From assembly GCA_027924645.1 (NCBI GenBank), contig BSBN01000334.1, forward strand, positions 7,744,501 through 7,808,500: a stretch of 64,000 bases of DNA, given 5' to 3'. How positions within the stretch are numbered: the first letter of the stretch is position 1; each line of letters begins with the position of its first letter. The notes below the pieces were generated by a model that saw only the letters and a list, made by a program, of their open reading frames with translations, made no database searches and was not told where the DNA came from. A program made the position numbers and the translations under genes. Shown here in pieces: positions 45,740-56,776 of this stretch. Source of the stretch: Cunninghamia lanceolata (Eukaryota > Streptophyta > Pinopsida > Cupressales > Cupressaceae).

Positions 45740-48500
45740 TATTTGTTCAACTATTTTTTAGTGATAACTTCTAGTAGGAGTGAGTTATGCACTTGGCTAA
45801 AGGAATTAAGAAATTTGCTAGCTCTATTACTAACAATATTTTTAGGAAACCCATGTAGCCTAAACACCCCTATAAAATGTAAATTTTCCATAAAATCTTT
45901 TTTGAATGATGAAGGGACGGAAAAGAAGTGTACATGCTTAAATTCTATCCACTACAAAACAAATGCAATCCTTACCATTTATTGTAATAAGACTTGTGAT
46001 GAAGTTTTTGGTCACACATTCCTATTCTTGTTTAAGAGTGATCAATGGTTGTATTAAATTTGTAGCAAAGACATGCTCTAATTAATTCTAGTGGTAGGTA
46101 GTGTACCCTTGATATGGTTGAGAATATCCTCTTTAAAGAACTTCCATAAAAGTCTCTCTCTTATCTTCTTGCAAGCATTGTAGGATCTTGAGTATCTAGT
46201 TAGTGATTCATCATGTAACACTCCAAAATTATCTCCTCCATTTTAGATTAAGGGACTAGGAAAATTCTATTTTTTCATAGGATGAGACAATATAGTTCTA
46301 AAAATCTATCATATTTCATACTTCTATCTTTGTTTTTACTAGTAAAGGTATTATTAACATATCAAGACATAATAGAAACCTCTCAATCAATAGAAATAGT
46401 AGAAGTGAATTAGAGTGTAGACAACCTAGAAAGTGCATCAATATATACATATAAATCACATGCTTGGAGATTGCTCACCCATTTTTATTGTTGATCATAT
46501 TGTAACTCATGTTGATCCAAGAAGAACATCAAGTTGTTGTAATTTTTCTCAACAATACATCTACCACAAATCAAATTTTGTCTATTTTTTTCCAAATCAT
46601 GCATGATGGAAAACATCTCCTAATCATACATAGATAAACCCCTTTTTGAATTTTTTAACTTCATACTCTCAATTTATGTGGGGACCCATTTTACATTATA
46701 ACAACTCCAAGAGGACCTCTCTTGAGGAATCACATTTTGCAACAAGTGGTTGTGAGAAATTTGAAATAGTAAGTAGAGAGCATGAGTTGATTACCTTCTA
46801 AAGCTAATCAAAGGCTTCTTGTTCCCTATGCCACTTTAATCCTTAAGCACTAATGAATTCCCAAGCATGAAAGCTTTGTGACCCCAAAACTCATATGTAG
46901 ATTCCCTTGTAAATAGATCTTGCTACTCTATAATTTTAAAGATCAAATCTAGGGGCCTCATAGAATCGTTCCATGCTTTGCTACACATCAAAATATAATT
47001 AAAATATATATATATTTTTAATCAATTTACCACTAAATACTTAGTTCATCATGGACTAGATACTAGCTAGTGCATTATCCAATCCATATAGCATGACCAA
47101 GAACTAAAAGTGTCTAGTATATCATTTGAAAGTTTTCTTGTACACATCTTAATCATGAATGTAGACATTATGGTAGCTTGTTTTCAAATCAATTTATGAG
47201 GAATAAATTACCCCGTGCAACTCATTAACAAGCTCATTGATCCTAGGAATAGGGTATATGAATGACTTCTCACCAAATTCTCTATAGTCAATGGACATAC
47301 TCATTGTGCCATTTTTTTGTTATTAGGGACCATTGATAAATAAAATGGGATAAGATTGGATGTGGCCCATTTTAATGAAATTTTCAAGAACCTTCTTTAT
47401 CTCCTCTTTATATTCCTCAAATGGTTCTAAGGAATGATTATGTTAGGATTAAAGCATAGCTCAAAATCTATGATTTGTTAGCATCCTCTCTCTAGTAGAA
47501 AACTTGAAGGCATACTATTGAACACCACGCTACATGTTGATATAGAAGAAATTAAGTATAAAAATGATTACTATATTTCTTACCAAAAAATGAAATAGTA
47601 AGTGTGTCCTCCATCACCAAGCATCTTACTACCTATGTAATGTGTTACCTGTCAGAATTCCTCTTAGTTGTGACCAGTCTTCATTAAAAATACTTTGAAG
47701 GACCACATATTCTCCTCCAAATTTAGATTTTATATCCATGGATTGAAGATTTAATGAGGACTCACCAAGAGAATGCAACCATTGTACAACCATAACCATG
47801 TCACTTTTTGTAGCATAGAATTAATCACATTCCTTAATCTCATCCATGGCTAAATTGAGTTGTTGGATTATCCAAGTAGAGTGGATGGTAAATATACTTA
47901 CAACAATTGTATTGACCCCATTAAAAATTTAGACTTTATGCATATCATAATGTCTTATTTTCATAGTTCTTTTGTTATAACACCAAGATGTCACACCATC
48001 ATGTATGAACAATCTTGGATTTAGGAGAAAGGATCCTCTTTCCATTTTTACAAGTCATACCCTTCATCTTTCCAACACTATTAGAATGCTTATCATGATG
48101 AAGTAAACTTTGTAATGACATCATATGAAGCCAACTTGAAATAAATATTTACTTCTGCTATCCTCCTAATTAAGAATATTATCAAAGTGTTTATCTTCTA
48201 TTTCTAATGTAAAAATCTCTAAGATATTTGAAGTAGCAATGTCATTCTTGCCACCCATGTTCTTAGAATGAATATTAGTGGAATAAGTATCAATGACTTT
48301 CAAAGATTCATGCTTATCAACACCACTACTTTCTAAATCAATTTCATATGACAATGGCTCATTCTTTTCAATATTATAAATCATGGAAGTCATTTGTTGG
48401 ATATGATTTGTAACTACTAGAGTATCTTCCTCAATGATTAAATCTTCATCTTCAACATGAAAAGCTAACATCTTCTCGCTATAAAATCTCATTATAAATC
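45740..48500 (-). pseudogene. pol: Gypsy-C pol: protease end, RT, RNase H, integrase
   Basis: Reading leftward: MVVQWLHSLGESSLN (about 47800), the protease-RT junction typical of gypsy; RT with KVLENFIKMGHIQ (47380), SIDYREFGEKSFIYPIPRIN (about 47290), and the active-site region FNYILMCSKAWN, where the two Asp of the DD pair are Asn-Tyr (46995-47000); RNase H with EMFSIMHDLEKNRQNLICG (about 46590) and KWVSNLQACDLYVYIDALSR (about 46470); integrase core with FRLHGFPKNIVSNRASKF (about 45840), the second catalytic Asp also changed to Asn. Stops and frameshifts are frequent. Domain order RT-RNase H-integrase shows gypsy, not copia. The 108-codon open stretch at 48166-48492 is probably the Gag-protease linker. 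Confidence 0.85.
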
Positions 48501-49016
48501 ACTAAAATATTTTTTTCAATTTGGGAATATTTACCTTCAACATTCAATGTAAATTCCTTCTTCTCCTTTGGGGATTTTTGTGGCTCTAGTTCTAAATTCT
48601 CCCCTTTCTACAAAAAACATTTTCTCTAGCTCATCCTTAATGATATGTTCCTTAAAAACTTCTCATAGCTTTGGTTATAATTTTTCCTCTTTCTCCTATC
48701 AACTATATTATGTAGTCATTACATGCTCATTTTTTTTAAAATCTCCATTAAAGTACCTCCAAGTACTTGTCAAAAGGTAGTGTAGCTTTAAAATCTTCAA
48801 ATATACCTTGGTACACAAATTTTTTTGTATCCTCATGTTTGTTCTTCTATTATTATAGAAACATGTTGTATTCCCTTTCATCATTATGAAACTTAATTTG
48901 TTCCTCTTGTAGCAGGTCTATAATTTTTTCACATACTTCCCTTAATAGTACTAGATCTCTCTTTAAGTGGGAAGCATCAACAATTTAGTTTACCTTGCAA
49001 GTTGGCAAGATGAAAT
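48501..49016 (-). pseudogene. gag: Gypsy-C gag remnant
   Basis: On the minus strand between the primer site and pol, short colinear segments read as charged protein (LKRDLVLLREVCEKIIDLLQ near 48950, then KFVYQGIFEDFKATLPFDKY near 48800), with stops between them. The position directly after the primer site indicates Gag. I see no zinc knuckle, and the segment is too short for a full Gag, so part has been deleted. Confidence 0.5.
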
Positions 49017-49027
49017 CTTTGATACCA
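49017..49027 (-). promoter_or_regulatory. Gypsy-C primer-binding site
   Basis: ctttgatacca reads tggtatcaaag on the minus strand, against tggtatcagag for initiator tRNA-Met. It is followed directly by the LTR start tgtaatgtaccc at 49029. Confidence 0.7.
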
Positions 49028-49028
49028 T

Positions 49029-49822
49029 TGTAATGTACCCTTATGTAAACATACTCAAATATAAAATATCCTAAATATATTTTAATATAAAATATATTAT
49101 AGAACTTATAAAATGATCTCTACACAAATTTGATTCCAAAACACTGAAATTTATAGTGTTGATTTAACATACACTATGCTAGAAAATTCATCACTATTTG
49201 CACACATTAGATAGATCACCAAAATATTAGAGCTGATTTATATACATAAATTATATAGGTATATGATGGAATGAATTATAAAATTGCAATGATGCATCAG
49301 AATATGAAATCTTGAATAAACTTTGTAGGTTGAATCTCCTTTCTACACAATCTTACAATCACAAATATTGGAATCTATGCTAGAAATTATACTAAACTAT
49401 GAGTGAACAATACAACATCTCTATGATATTTCTCTCAATAAACCAAAAAATTTTCATCCTTTAATCTCAAAGAATCCAAGGGTTTTCATCCTCAAATCCT
49501 ATAGTTAAATGCAAGTGCTCATGCAATGGAAAAAATTAGAAAATTAGAAAAAGATGAGAACTAGAGAAACATACTAGCTTAAATAGAAGTCTAATGACAA
49601 ATTCCAATGTATAAATATTCTAAAAAAATAAAACAATTAAATATTACAATATTCTCTATCCAAAATAGGCCCCGTATAGATTTGCCATAACCTCCTTTTA
49701 TACCCTAGCATATATCTAGGTAGTTAAAGATGCTCTTCTTACACTCACAATTGTCATAAGTAACTATGAAGATGCCTCCAAAAATAATAAAATTTATAAC
49801 TGATCAATAATTTTCTTATCAT
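49029..49822 (-). repeat. Gypsy-C right (5') LTR, part left of the LINE
   Basis: It begins TGTAATGTACCC beside the primer site. The segment from about 49440 matches the left LTR. It ends at the LINE target site aataattttcttatcat (49806-49822). Confidence 0.75.
49806..49822 (+). repeat. LINE target-site duplication, left copy
   Basis: aataattttcttatcat (17 bp) is identical to 56044-56060 at the right end of the LINE. Confidence 0.9.
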
Positions 49823-50205
49823 GATTTCATATTAATAACTATGTGTATCTATCGGGGGAAGGATGTTGATTTTTTGCTCTGCATGTCGAGCTAGGGCTTT
49901 CGTGCCCTAGCCCGATCCTCTATTTTTTCTTGGTCGTGCGAAGTGTGGGGAGTGCATGCATTTTGGGGAGGTCTGGGGTTGTGTTTTTTATCAGTGCAAA
50001 GTTTTTTCAGCGGCATCGATGTCTCTTTCTCCCTGAGCGTGCGAGGGTTTTGTGCCTGGTTGGAGGCCGTGGGTGGGGTTTTTGTGCCTGGTTGGTTTGG
50101 GTCTGCAGTTTGAAGGTAGTGCTGGGTGGTGGATCGGTTAAACCCTAGTGGTGGTTCTTTTTTCTTGGGGGCCTGCTTGCCCACCTTGGATCTTGTTTAG
50201 TTTCA
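49823..50205 (+). promoter_or_regulatory. LINE 5' UTR / internal promoter region
   Basis: This G+C-rich leader precedes ORF1. An inverted repeat agctagggctttcg / tgccctagcccg lies at about 49889-49915 (ctagggc / gccctag, loop tttcgt), a likely hairpin. L1-type elements carry an internal promoter here; no specific motif proves it. Confidence 0.5.
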
Positions 50206-51642
50206 ATGCCGATCGTGGAGTCTTCAGGGGCTAGTCCCAAGATGGATTTTCACTCAGCAGCAGTTGGTGCAAATTCTCCTTCGCACGCTTCGAAGGTTTT
50301 TAATAATAACTTGTTCTCACCAGATCTAGGGTTCGTTGGTTCAGGTTTGTCTAGTGGTACTCGGATTACAAAGATCAATGGATGTCTTGAACTTTGTGAG
50401 GAGAGGCCAAAATTGGTTATCCCACTGGAGATGATTGCGGAAGATATTGATTATTATTCGAAGCATGCATTGCTGTGCAAGTTTATGGGGATGTGGGTTT
50501 CTTTACAATTTCTTGAATCATGGGCCCAACGGACTTGGATGCCAGAGGGAGAAATGGAGGTTATGCTTTTAGCAAATAACTTTTTCATGGTTTCATTCAA
50601 TTGCTTGGCAGATCACAATAAGGCCTTTGAAGGAGGCCCCTATTTTCATAATCAAATTGGGTTATTCATTAAACCTTGGCATGCGAGATTCAATCCTGCT
50701 AAAGAGCTTCCGAACCGGGTTCCAGTGTGGGTTCGGCTTCCAAGGTTTCCTGTGGAATGTTGGCGGGATGATGTTTTACACTTGTTAGCTTCAATGCTAG
50801 GAAAACCAGTTGGTGCTTCACAGCAGACTCAAGTTAAAAAGGTGATGAGTTTTGCTCGTATATGTGTTGAGATTGATTTAAGTAAACCCTTGCCAGATTC
50901 GGTGGATATGTGTGCGGGTCCTTACTCTTGGGTGCAGCAGTTGGACTATGAGACTCTTCCTTTTCGGTGCCATCTCTGTCATGAATATGGACATTTACAG
51001 AGGAGATGCCCTAAGGCTAGGCTTGTGGAGTCCCAGCCTTCGCAGCCTCCTCGCAATCCCCCTAGAGTTGAAAAGGGGAAGGAACCCATTCCTGGTGATG
51101 TGGATGGGGCTGATGGTTTCATTCCTGTCAAGGCTCTAAATAGGAATCGAGGTCAAAAGAGGACTTTGAAGGAAAGGCAGGATGAAGATTCTTTCAACAG
51201 ATTTGAAGTTTTAGATGATCTCAGCCAGCAGGAAGTGAATCCAGGCTTGGTGAATATGGATCAGGGTGCTTCAGGTACAGGACAGGAGGGCCTTCTTTTT
51301 GAAGCTACTCAGGTTTTGCAGGATAATAGGGCTTTGCAAATGGACACAGACGTTCAAATGGAAGTCCAGGTGGAATCGGTTCCTATTATAGTAGGGAAGA
51401 AGGGTGGTGAGGATGGATCTCCTCTTATTTCAAATGTAGGTACTGAGGGGGTGAAGATTAATAAGTCTTCTTCTTCTCATTTGGGTCTTCATCAAAAGGA
51501 TCCAAAAAAAGGGGCTAGGGAGAAGTCTTCCAAGCTTGGTAGAAAAAAAGATTTGGGTAAGATTAAATTAACAGGGGAAACTTTGGTAGAGTCAGGGTCT
51601 GTTAAGACTCTGGATTCTCATTTTTCGAGCCCCTTGAAATGA
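50206..51642 (+). CDS. LINE ORF1 protein, DUF4283 plus zinc knuckle
   Basis: This is an uninterrupted 478-codon frame from ATG 50206 to TGA 51640. Residues about 70-215 match the DUF4283 type found in plant L1 ORF1 (EDIDYYSKHALLCKFMGMWV, then PNRVPVWVRLPRFPVECW). A zinc knuckle CHLCHEYGHLQRRC lies at residues 255-268 (zf-CCHC_4-like). The C-terminal 200 residues are charged, Gln/Ser/Lys-rich and presumably disordered, with a basic stretch near the end (GAREKSSKLGRKKDLGKIK). The protein would bind LINE RNA and accompany ORF2 in the ribonucleoprotein. The stop overlaps the ORF2 ATG by sharing ATGA. Being intact beside a broken ORF2 suggests either chance or recent insertion of an already damaged copy. 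Confidence 0.92.
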   Translation: MPIVESSGASPKMDFHSAAVGANSPSHASKVFNNNLFSPDLGFVGSGLSSGTRITKINGCLELCEERPKLVIPLEMIAEDIDYYSKHALLCKFMGMWVSLQFLESWAQRTWMPEGEMEVMLLANNFFMVSFNCLADHNKAFEGGPYFHNQIGLFIKPWHARFNPAKELPNRVPVWVRLPRFPVECWRDDVLHLLASMLGKPVGASQQTQVKKVMSFARICVEIDLSKPLPDSVDMCAGPYSWVQQLDYETLPFRCHLCHEYGHLQRRCPKARLVESQPSQPPRNPPRVEKGKEPIPGDVDGADGFIPVKALNRNRGQKRTLKERQDEDSFNRFEVLDDLSQQEVNPGLVNMDQGASGTGQEGLLFEATQVLQDNRALQMDTDVQMEVQVESVPIIVGKKGGEDGSPLISNVGTEGVKINKSSSSHLGLHQKDPKKGAREKSSKLGRKKDLGKIKLTGETLVESGSVKTLDSHFSSPLK

Positions 51643-54600
51643 TTGTTCTATCCTAGAATGTAAGGGGCTTGAACAGTGGCCCTCGACAAAAAGCTGTTCG
51701 TGATTTGGTTAGAAGTCAATCTCCTGATGTTCTTTTCCTACAGGAGACTAAGTTATCAGTGGAGTGTATGTTTGGTTTAGTGCCTAAGTTGTGGGGGAGT
51801 GGAGAGTGCCAGTGTATTGGTGCTCAAGGGTCTGCTGGAGGAGTGGCTTGTTTATGGAATCCTCAGAAGATCTGCCCTCTTTGGTGGTTGTCCTTTTAGT
51901 CTTCTATCTCTATGATTGCTTCTTGTTTTGAGACAGGGGAGTCTGTTCTCTTCTCCAATATCTATGCGCCTACTAAACTTCAGGGTAAACAACTGTTGTG
52001 GTCCCATATCCGGTTTGTCTGAAGCATGGTTCCTTTCCATCTGTGGATTATGGCTGCAGACTTCAATGCTATTTCTGAGTTGGCTGAGAAGAGGGGTGGT
52101 ATTGCGAGGCTTGAGCCTTCTGCACTACTACTTCAGGATAACATTTCAGCTTTAAATCTGGTGGATATCAAGCCCATTAATGGCCAGTTTACTTGGAATA
52201 ATCAGAGGATTGGGAATAACTGCATTGTGGAATGACTTGACCGCTTTTTGGTTTCTTGCTACTGGGTTGGTGGGTTGTGGTCTTCTAGCTCTGAAATTTT
52301 GGATTGGAGGGGATCAGATCATTGGCATATCAAGCTGGCTATTTCTTCAGCTCGTGTGCCTCGGTTACTTCTTTCAAGTTCCAGCTTATGTGGTTGTGTG
52401 ACTCCTCTCTCCATGACTATATTGTTGAGTGGTTGAGGTATGGTAGACCTGCTTATGGTACAGCAATGTATACTTTTGCTAAGTTACTTCAATTTGTCAA
52501 GTATCAGCTTAAACATTGGAATCGGCAGTGCTTTGGAAACATTTTCCATGCTAAGACTGCTGCCTAAGCTGAGTTGGATGGTATTACGAGGTTGATCAGG
52601 GAGGATGGAGTGACTGAGGACCTACTTCGGGAAGAGACTAGGGCTTTGAAAGCATTGGAAGAGTGTGAGCTACGAGAGGAAGTTTTTTGGAAACAAAAGG
52701 CTCGGATTGAGTGGCTTCAGGAAGGGGATAAAAATATTGCTTTTTTCTTCAACTCGGTGAAAGCCAAGAGACATGGCAATTCTATTTCTACTCTGGTGAA
52801 TGATAGGGGTGAAACTCTTTCTTCTTTGCAGGAAATCACATGTGAAGCTATGCAATATTTTGCTTCTTTATTTAGGGAGGACTCGCAAGGGGGTTCTGAT
52901 GAGGAAGCTCAGGTCCTTTCCTGTATCCCTTCTTTGGTTTCTAGGGAGATGAATGAGCGTCTTATGAGTGATATTTTGATTAAGAAGCTAGAGGGGATCG
53001 TGTTTCAAATGAAGAGGGGGAAAGCTCCTGGCCCTGATGGTTTCCCGATTGAGTTCTTTCAAGAATTATGGGAGATTATCAAGTTGGACTTATTGGCAGT
53101 TGTTCAGGAGTCTGATAAGAATAAACAGATGTTATGGGCTTTGAATTATACCTTCCTTGCTCTCATCCCAAAGTGTGATGGGGCAGATAGGTTAAGTCAA
53201 TTTCGTCCTATCTCTCTTTGCAATGTGATTTATAAAATTATCTCTAAATTGATTGCTGATAGGTTGAAAAAGTGGCTTAAAGTGCTGATTTCTAAGGAAC
53301 GGAGTGGTTTTGTGGTGGGACGTCAGATTCTGGAAGGGGTTGTTATTGCAACTGAAACCATTCACTCTATGGCTAATTCCAAAGATAAGGCAATGTTCAT
53401 CAAGCTTGATATGGCTAAGGCTTATGACCATGTTCGATGGTCCTTCCTTCAGAAGGTTCTTGGTGCTTTTGGTTTTGGGGATGCATGGATTTATTGGGTT
53501 ATGAGTTGTGTTACTTCAGTCTCCTTCTCAGTGTTAGTAAATGGTGAGCACTCTGAGCTTTTTGGTGCCTCTCGGGGTTTGTGGCAGGGTGACCCCCTCT
53601 CACCTTACTTGTTTCTTCTTCTTGTTGAGGGTCTGGGATGCTTGATAAGAAGGAATGTGGAGTTAGGTTTCATTCAGGGCTGGGGGTGGGGAGGTGGTTT
53701 ACCTCCACAATCTCACTTGCAGTTTGTTGATGACACTGCTTTGATGGGTATGGCTACAATTAGGGAAGCTTTGAATTTGCGCAAGGTGTTGGATGTTTAT
53801 CTTCTAGCTTCGGGCCAATTGATCAATGAAGATAAGTCTTCCATCTTTTTCTTCAATACTCCAGGTTCCATTCAGAGGCGAATTGCTCATATCTTGAGAT
53901 TTCAGACTGGGGTTCTCCCTTTGACCTATCTTGGTATTCCCATCTCTATTGGATGACTTCCCAAGGAGTCTTGGCAGAATATTCTGGATAAATTTCGTGT
54001 GAAAGTTAATCATTGGACCCATCACTGGTTGTCCTTTGCAGGTCGTGTTCAGTTGCTCAAGTCTGTGGTGCAGGCCCTCCCCATTTATAGATGTATGATT
54101 CAGGTGGCCCCTTTGGGTTTTGTTAGGGAATTGGATTCCTTAGCAAGATAATTTTTATGGGCTGGTAGCTTATTGTCCTCTAAATGGAGCCTTGTTAGAT
54201 GGGACATTGTTTGTAGCCTGAAGCAGTTTGGTGGCCTCGGGTTAAGGCAGTCGTTGCTGTCAGGGATGGCGTTGGCTGCTAAATTGTATTAGCGGTGGTG
54301 TGTGGAGCAGGATGGGATCTGGGCTAGGATATTAACTCAGAAATACCTCCCAGGGATCCCTCAAATTGATATTCCTCGGTATCCACTGGTGGGGAAAGGC
54401 TCGGTGATTTGGAGTACGCTCAAGAAAGGGGCTACTATGGTCAAGGATGGTTTATTTTGGATTTGTAAAAGAGGGACAAAAGCTCTTTTTTGGTCTGATT
54501 CTTGGGATGGTTTTCCTCCCATTGTTTCTCAGTTTCCTAATTTGGTGACTCTGTGCCAGAGGTTCTGTGAAGTTGGTTGGTCAAGGGTGAGTGACTTCAA

Positions 54601-55924
54601 GTCCTTTTCTTCTCATGGGCAGTTGGTGGTGGCAAGATGGAAGAATCCTGATGAGTGGCCTGTTGTTGGTATGGAGGAGGAGTGTGCTGAGCTTCATAGT
54701 ATCCTTTCTCGTAGACGTTGTAGCTCCCTCTAGGAAGGGGATGTTCTTTCTTGGTCTCCTAATTCTAAGGGTGTCTATACTATTGCTTCTGGATATCAGG
54801 TGTTGTTATCTAACCAGCTGGAGGGGGTGGAGGTTCACTGGTGGAAGAAAGTGTGGAATAAGCTTTCTTGGCCGAAGTGTAACTGCTTTATTTGGACTTT
54901 GGCTTGGAATAGGTGCTTGACTTGGGATAATATTTAGAAGCGGGGTTTTCAAGGTCCTTCTATGTGTGTTATGTGTGGATGTGGAGAGGAGGACTCCTCT
55001 CACTTGTTTTTCCATTGTCCCTTGACTTTGCAGCTTTGGCATTTTTGGTGGGACATTTGGAAAAGCCCCTGTGTTCATGCTTCATCCCTGGTGGATTTTT
55101 GGAGTAGTCTGGGTAGACCTCCTTCTATGGCCTCTTTCTTGAAAGATGCGTGGTATGCTGGGCCTTCCTTCATACTATGGCAGATTTGGTTGGAATGGAA
55201 TCACAGAATATTTCGAGGTGAGAAGTTGTTGATTCAACAAGTTTGGCACAAAATTATGAGTATGATTTGAGAGACGGTGGAATCTAAGTGTGATGTGGTG
55301 TTCCCTTTGGAGAAAGGAGATGCTGAGTTGGTGGATAGATTGGGTATTCAGGGGTTGTCTCCAGCTTCTACTTGTGTCAGGAAAGGAAGGCGAGTGAAAA
55401 AGAAAGTGCAAAGGGTGGGAAGATGGCTTCCCCCTCCGTCTGGCATTCTGAAGCTCAATACTGATGGTTCTTCAAGGGGCAATCCTGGGCCTGCTGGGAT
55501 TGGTGGGACTGGCAGGGATTTTTCAGGATCGGTGGTTTTTCTCTACTCTGTTCATGAAGGATGGCAAACTATCAACCTTATGGAAGGTTTGGCGATCCTC
55601 TATGCTTTGGGATGGCGCAAGGTTATCTGTGAGTCTGATTCACAGGTTTTGATTAATTTGCTGAATACATAGAAGGTTTCTGATGTTAGTTGGCAGTTGG
55701 CTATGATGGTGCAACAAATTCTGCAGATAAGTTCTTTGATGGAGATGGTGTCTTTTGTCCATATTCCAAGGGAGTGGAATAGGGCAGCAAATTGTTTGGC
55801 TAAGTGGGCTTCTGAGCATTTAGATGGTTGGAAGGTTGATGAATGGGAGCAGGTTCCTCATGAGCTCCGATATGACTTGGAGAAGATTCTTGCTGAGGAT
55901 GGGAATGGTATTGGTGAAGGATGA
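51639..55924 (+). pseudogene. LINE ORF2: endonuclease, reverse transcriptase, RNase H; nonsense-broken
   Basis: ATG 51639 overlaps the ORF1 stop. Endonuclease: NVRGLN (Trp before it is TAG at 51654), LFLQETK (metal-binding Glu at 51744), SNIYAPTK, AADFNAI, LDRFLVS and SDHWHI (about 52310). One frameshift near 52365 moves the frame. RT: KARIEWLQEGDKNIAFF, GKAPGPDGFPIEFFQ, PISLCNVIYKIISK, KLDMAKAYDHV (Asp 53408), GLWQGDPLSPYLFLL and the active site FVDD (53723-53734). Zinc-finger-like CVMCGCGEEDSSHLFFHC at about 54965-55018. RNase H: LNTDGSSRGNPGPAG (Asp 55463), MEGLA, CESDSQ, and AANCLAKWA where the usual last Asp is Asn. Twelve premature stops: 51654, 51897, about 52017, 52233, 52565, 53954, 54149, 54288, 54731, 54936, 55268, 55670. 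True stop 55922. About 1428 codons originally. Confidence 0.92.
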
Positions 55925-56011
55925 TGTTGTTTCATGCTTTGTATGGCTATTTCTTATGGATTACTAGGGCCTTGGCCCTTTGATGCTTTGTAATGTTCTT
56001 TTTTGAATTTC

Positions 56012-56017
56012 AATAAA
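56012..56017 (+). terminator. LINE polyadenylation signal
   Basis: AATAAA in ttcaataaagtt lies about 30 bp before the element end, which closes with a short A-rich tail at 56036-56043. Confidence 0.6.
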
Positions 56018-56060
56018 GTTTTTACCCCTTTTATTAAAAAAATAATAATTTTCTTATCAT

Positions 56061-56427
56061 AAAATAATCCTCCCATAAAAATTACTCACTTTATCATAAA
56101 ATCTATCTTGTAACTCCCTAATAATGGGCTACCATAGAAATTATCTTCAACCCATCATAGAATATGTCATAAAAGAAGATGCCAAATTATTTGGAAGTTA
56201 CATTATCTCATCTCCATGAATTATCACGCCCCTCCTTGGGAGAATACTCAATAATAATAATATTTGATTAATTACTTGGCCCCTTTTATTGAAAATGAGA
56301 AATAATAATGAATGTGGGTCCAAATAATCAATTTTAATTCCCTAGAAATTTCTCCATAGCCCACAAGAAATATAGGAATACAAATTTTATCCACAAAATT
56401 CAATTAATTAAAGAGGGACATTACACT
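56061..56427 (-). repeat. Gypsy-C right LTR, part right of the LINE
   Basis: It continues the LTR after the right LINE target duplication (56044-56060). It matches the left LTR at cataaaagaagatgccaaa and ttaattacttggcc. The last ~140 bp have no counterpart at the left because that copy is truncated. The end near acattaca is an estimate. Confidence 0.7.
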
Positions 56428-56482
56428 ATAGTAGAACTTGGCAAGCCAAGTACTCTAAAAATGATAATGTTGATAGATCAAC

Positions 56483-56766
56483 AATAAAAGTTTTGAAACC
56501 AACCTCACAAGACCCAGTGAAAACCTACAAAACCTAAGATTAACCTTCCACAAGATAAAAAAGCAAAGAGAACAATTTTCACAAAAAGGATGCAATTAAT
56601 GAAATGGATTAATGAATTACATGAGAGAACTTGCTTTTATATTTGCAAGTTAGAAAACCCTAATGAGAGATTCCTAAATTTAGCTTAAGTGAAATAAAGT
56701 AAAGGTGACTTAATTAATTAATCAATATGATTAAATTAGTTAAGTAAACAACCTATTACTCTAACA
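56483..56766 (-). repeat. Element D left (3') LTR
   Basis: It aligns with 58697-58981; its end ...ttactctaaca (start TGTTAGAGTAA on the minus strand) is followed by the polypurine tract. A TATA box tataaaag on the minus strand lies at 56634-56641. Confidence 0.87.
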
Positions 56767-56776
56767 GGTCCCCCTT
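56767..56776 (-). promoter_or_regulatory. Element D polypurine tract
   Basis: ggtccccctt reads aagggggacc on the minus strand, directly adjoining the LTR. Confidence 0.75.

Larger units (their letters stand above)
49823..56043 (+). mobile_element. Full-length L1-type LINE with two ORFs
   Basis: The 6.2-kb element lies between 17-bp target duplications and is clearly richer in G+C than its surroundings. It has a 5' region of about 380 bp, ORF1 (50206-51642, intact), ORF2 (51639-55924, broken by stops), a short 3' UTR with AATAAA at 56012-56017, and an A-rich end ttattaaaaaaataat. ORF2 has endonuclease, RT and RNase H in the usual plant L1 order. The first ~30 bp (gatttcatattaataac and onwards) are AT-rich, unlike the rest, and could be filler added on integration, with the true start near 49854 (gggggaagg). 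Confidence 0.92.
43280..56427 (-). mobile_element. Gypsy-C: decayed minus-strand gypsy element interrupted by a LINE
   Basis: A primer site and LTR start at 49017-49040 (minus strand) and a minus-strand pol at 45740-48500 in the order protease-RT-RNase H-integrase identify a gypsy element. Repeated sequence at about 43840-44430 and at 49440-49822 plus 56061-56290 represents the two LTRs. The outer borders are estimates. The right LTR carries the LINE at 49823-56043. Confidence 0.75.

Noticed and set aside
49930..50148. 72-codon ORF in the LINE leader as an upstream gene
   Set aside because: No ATG start and no motif; the frame stays open because the leader is G+C-rich.
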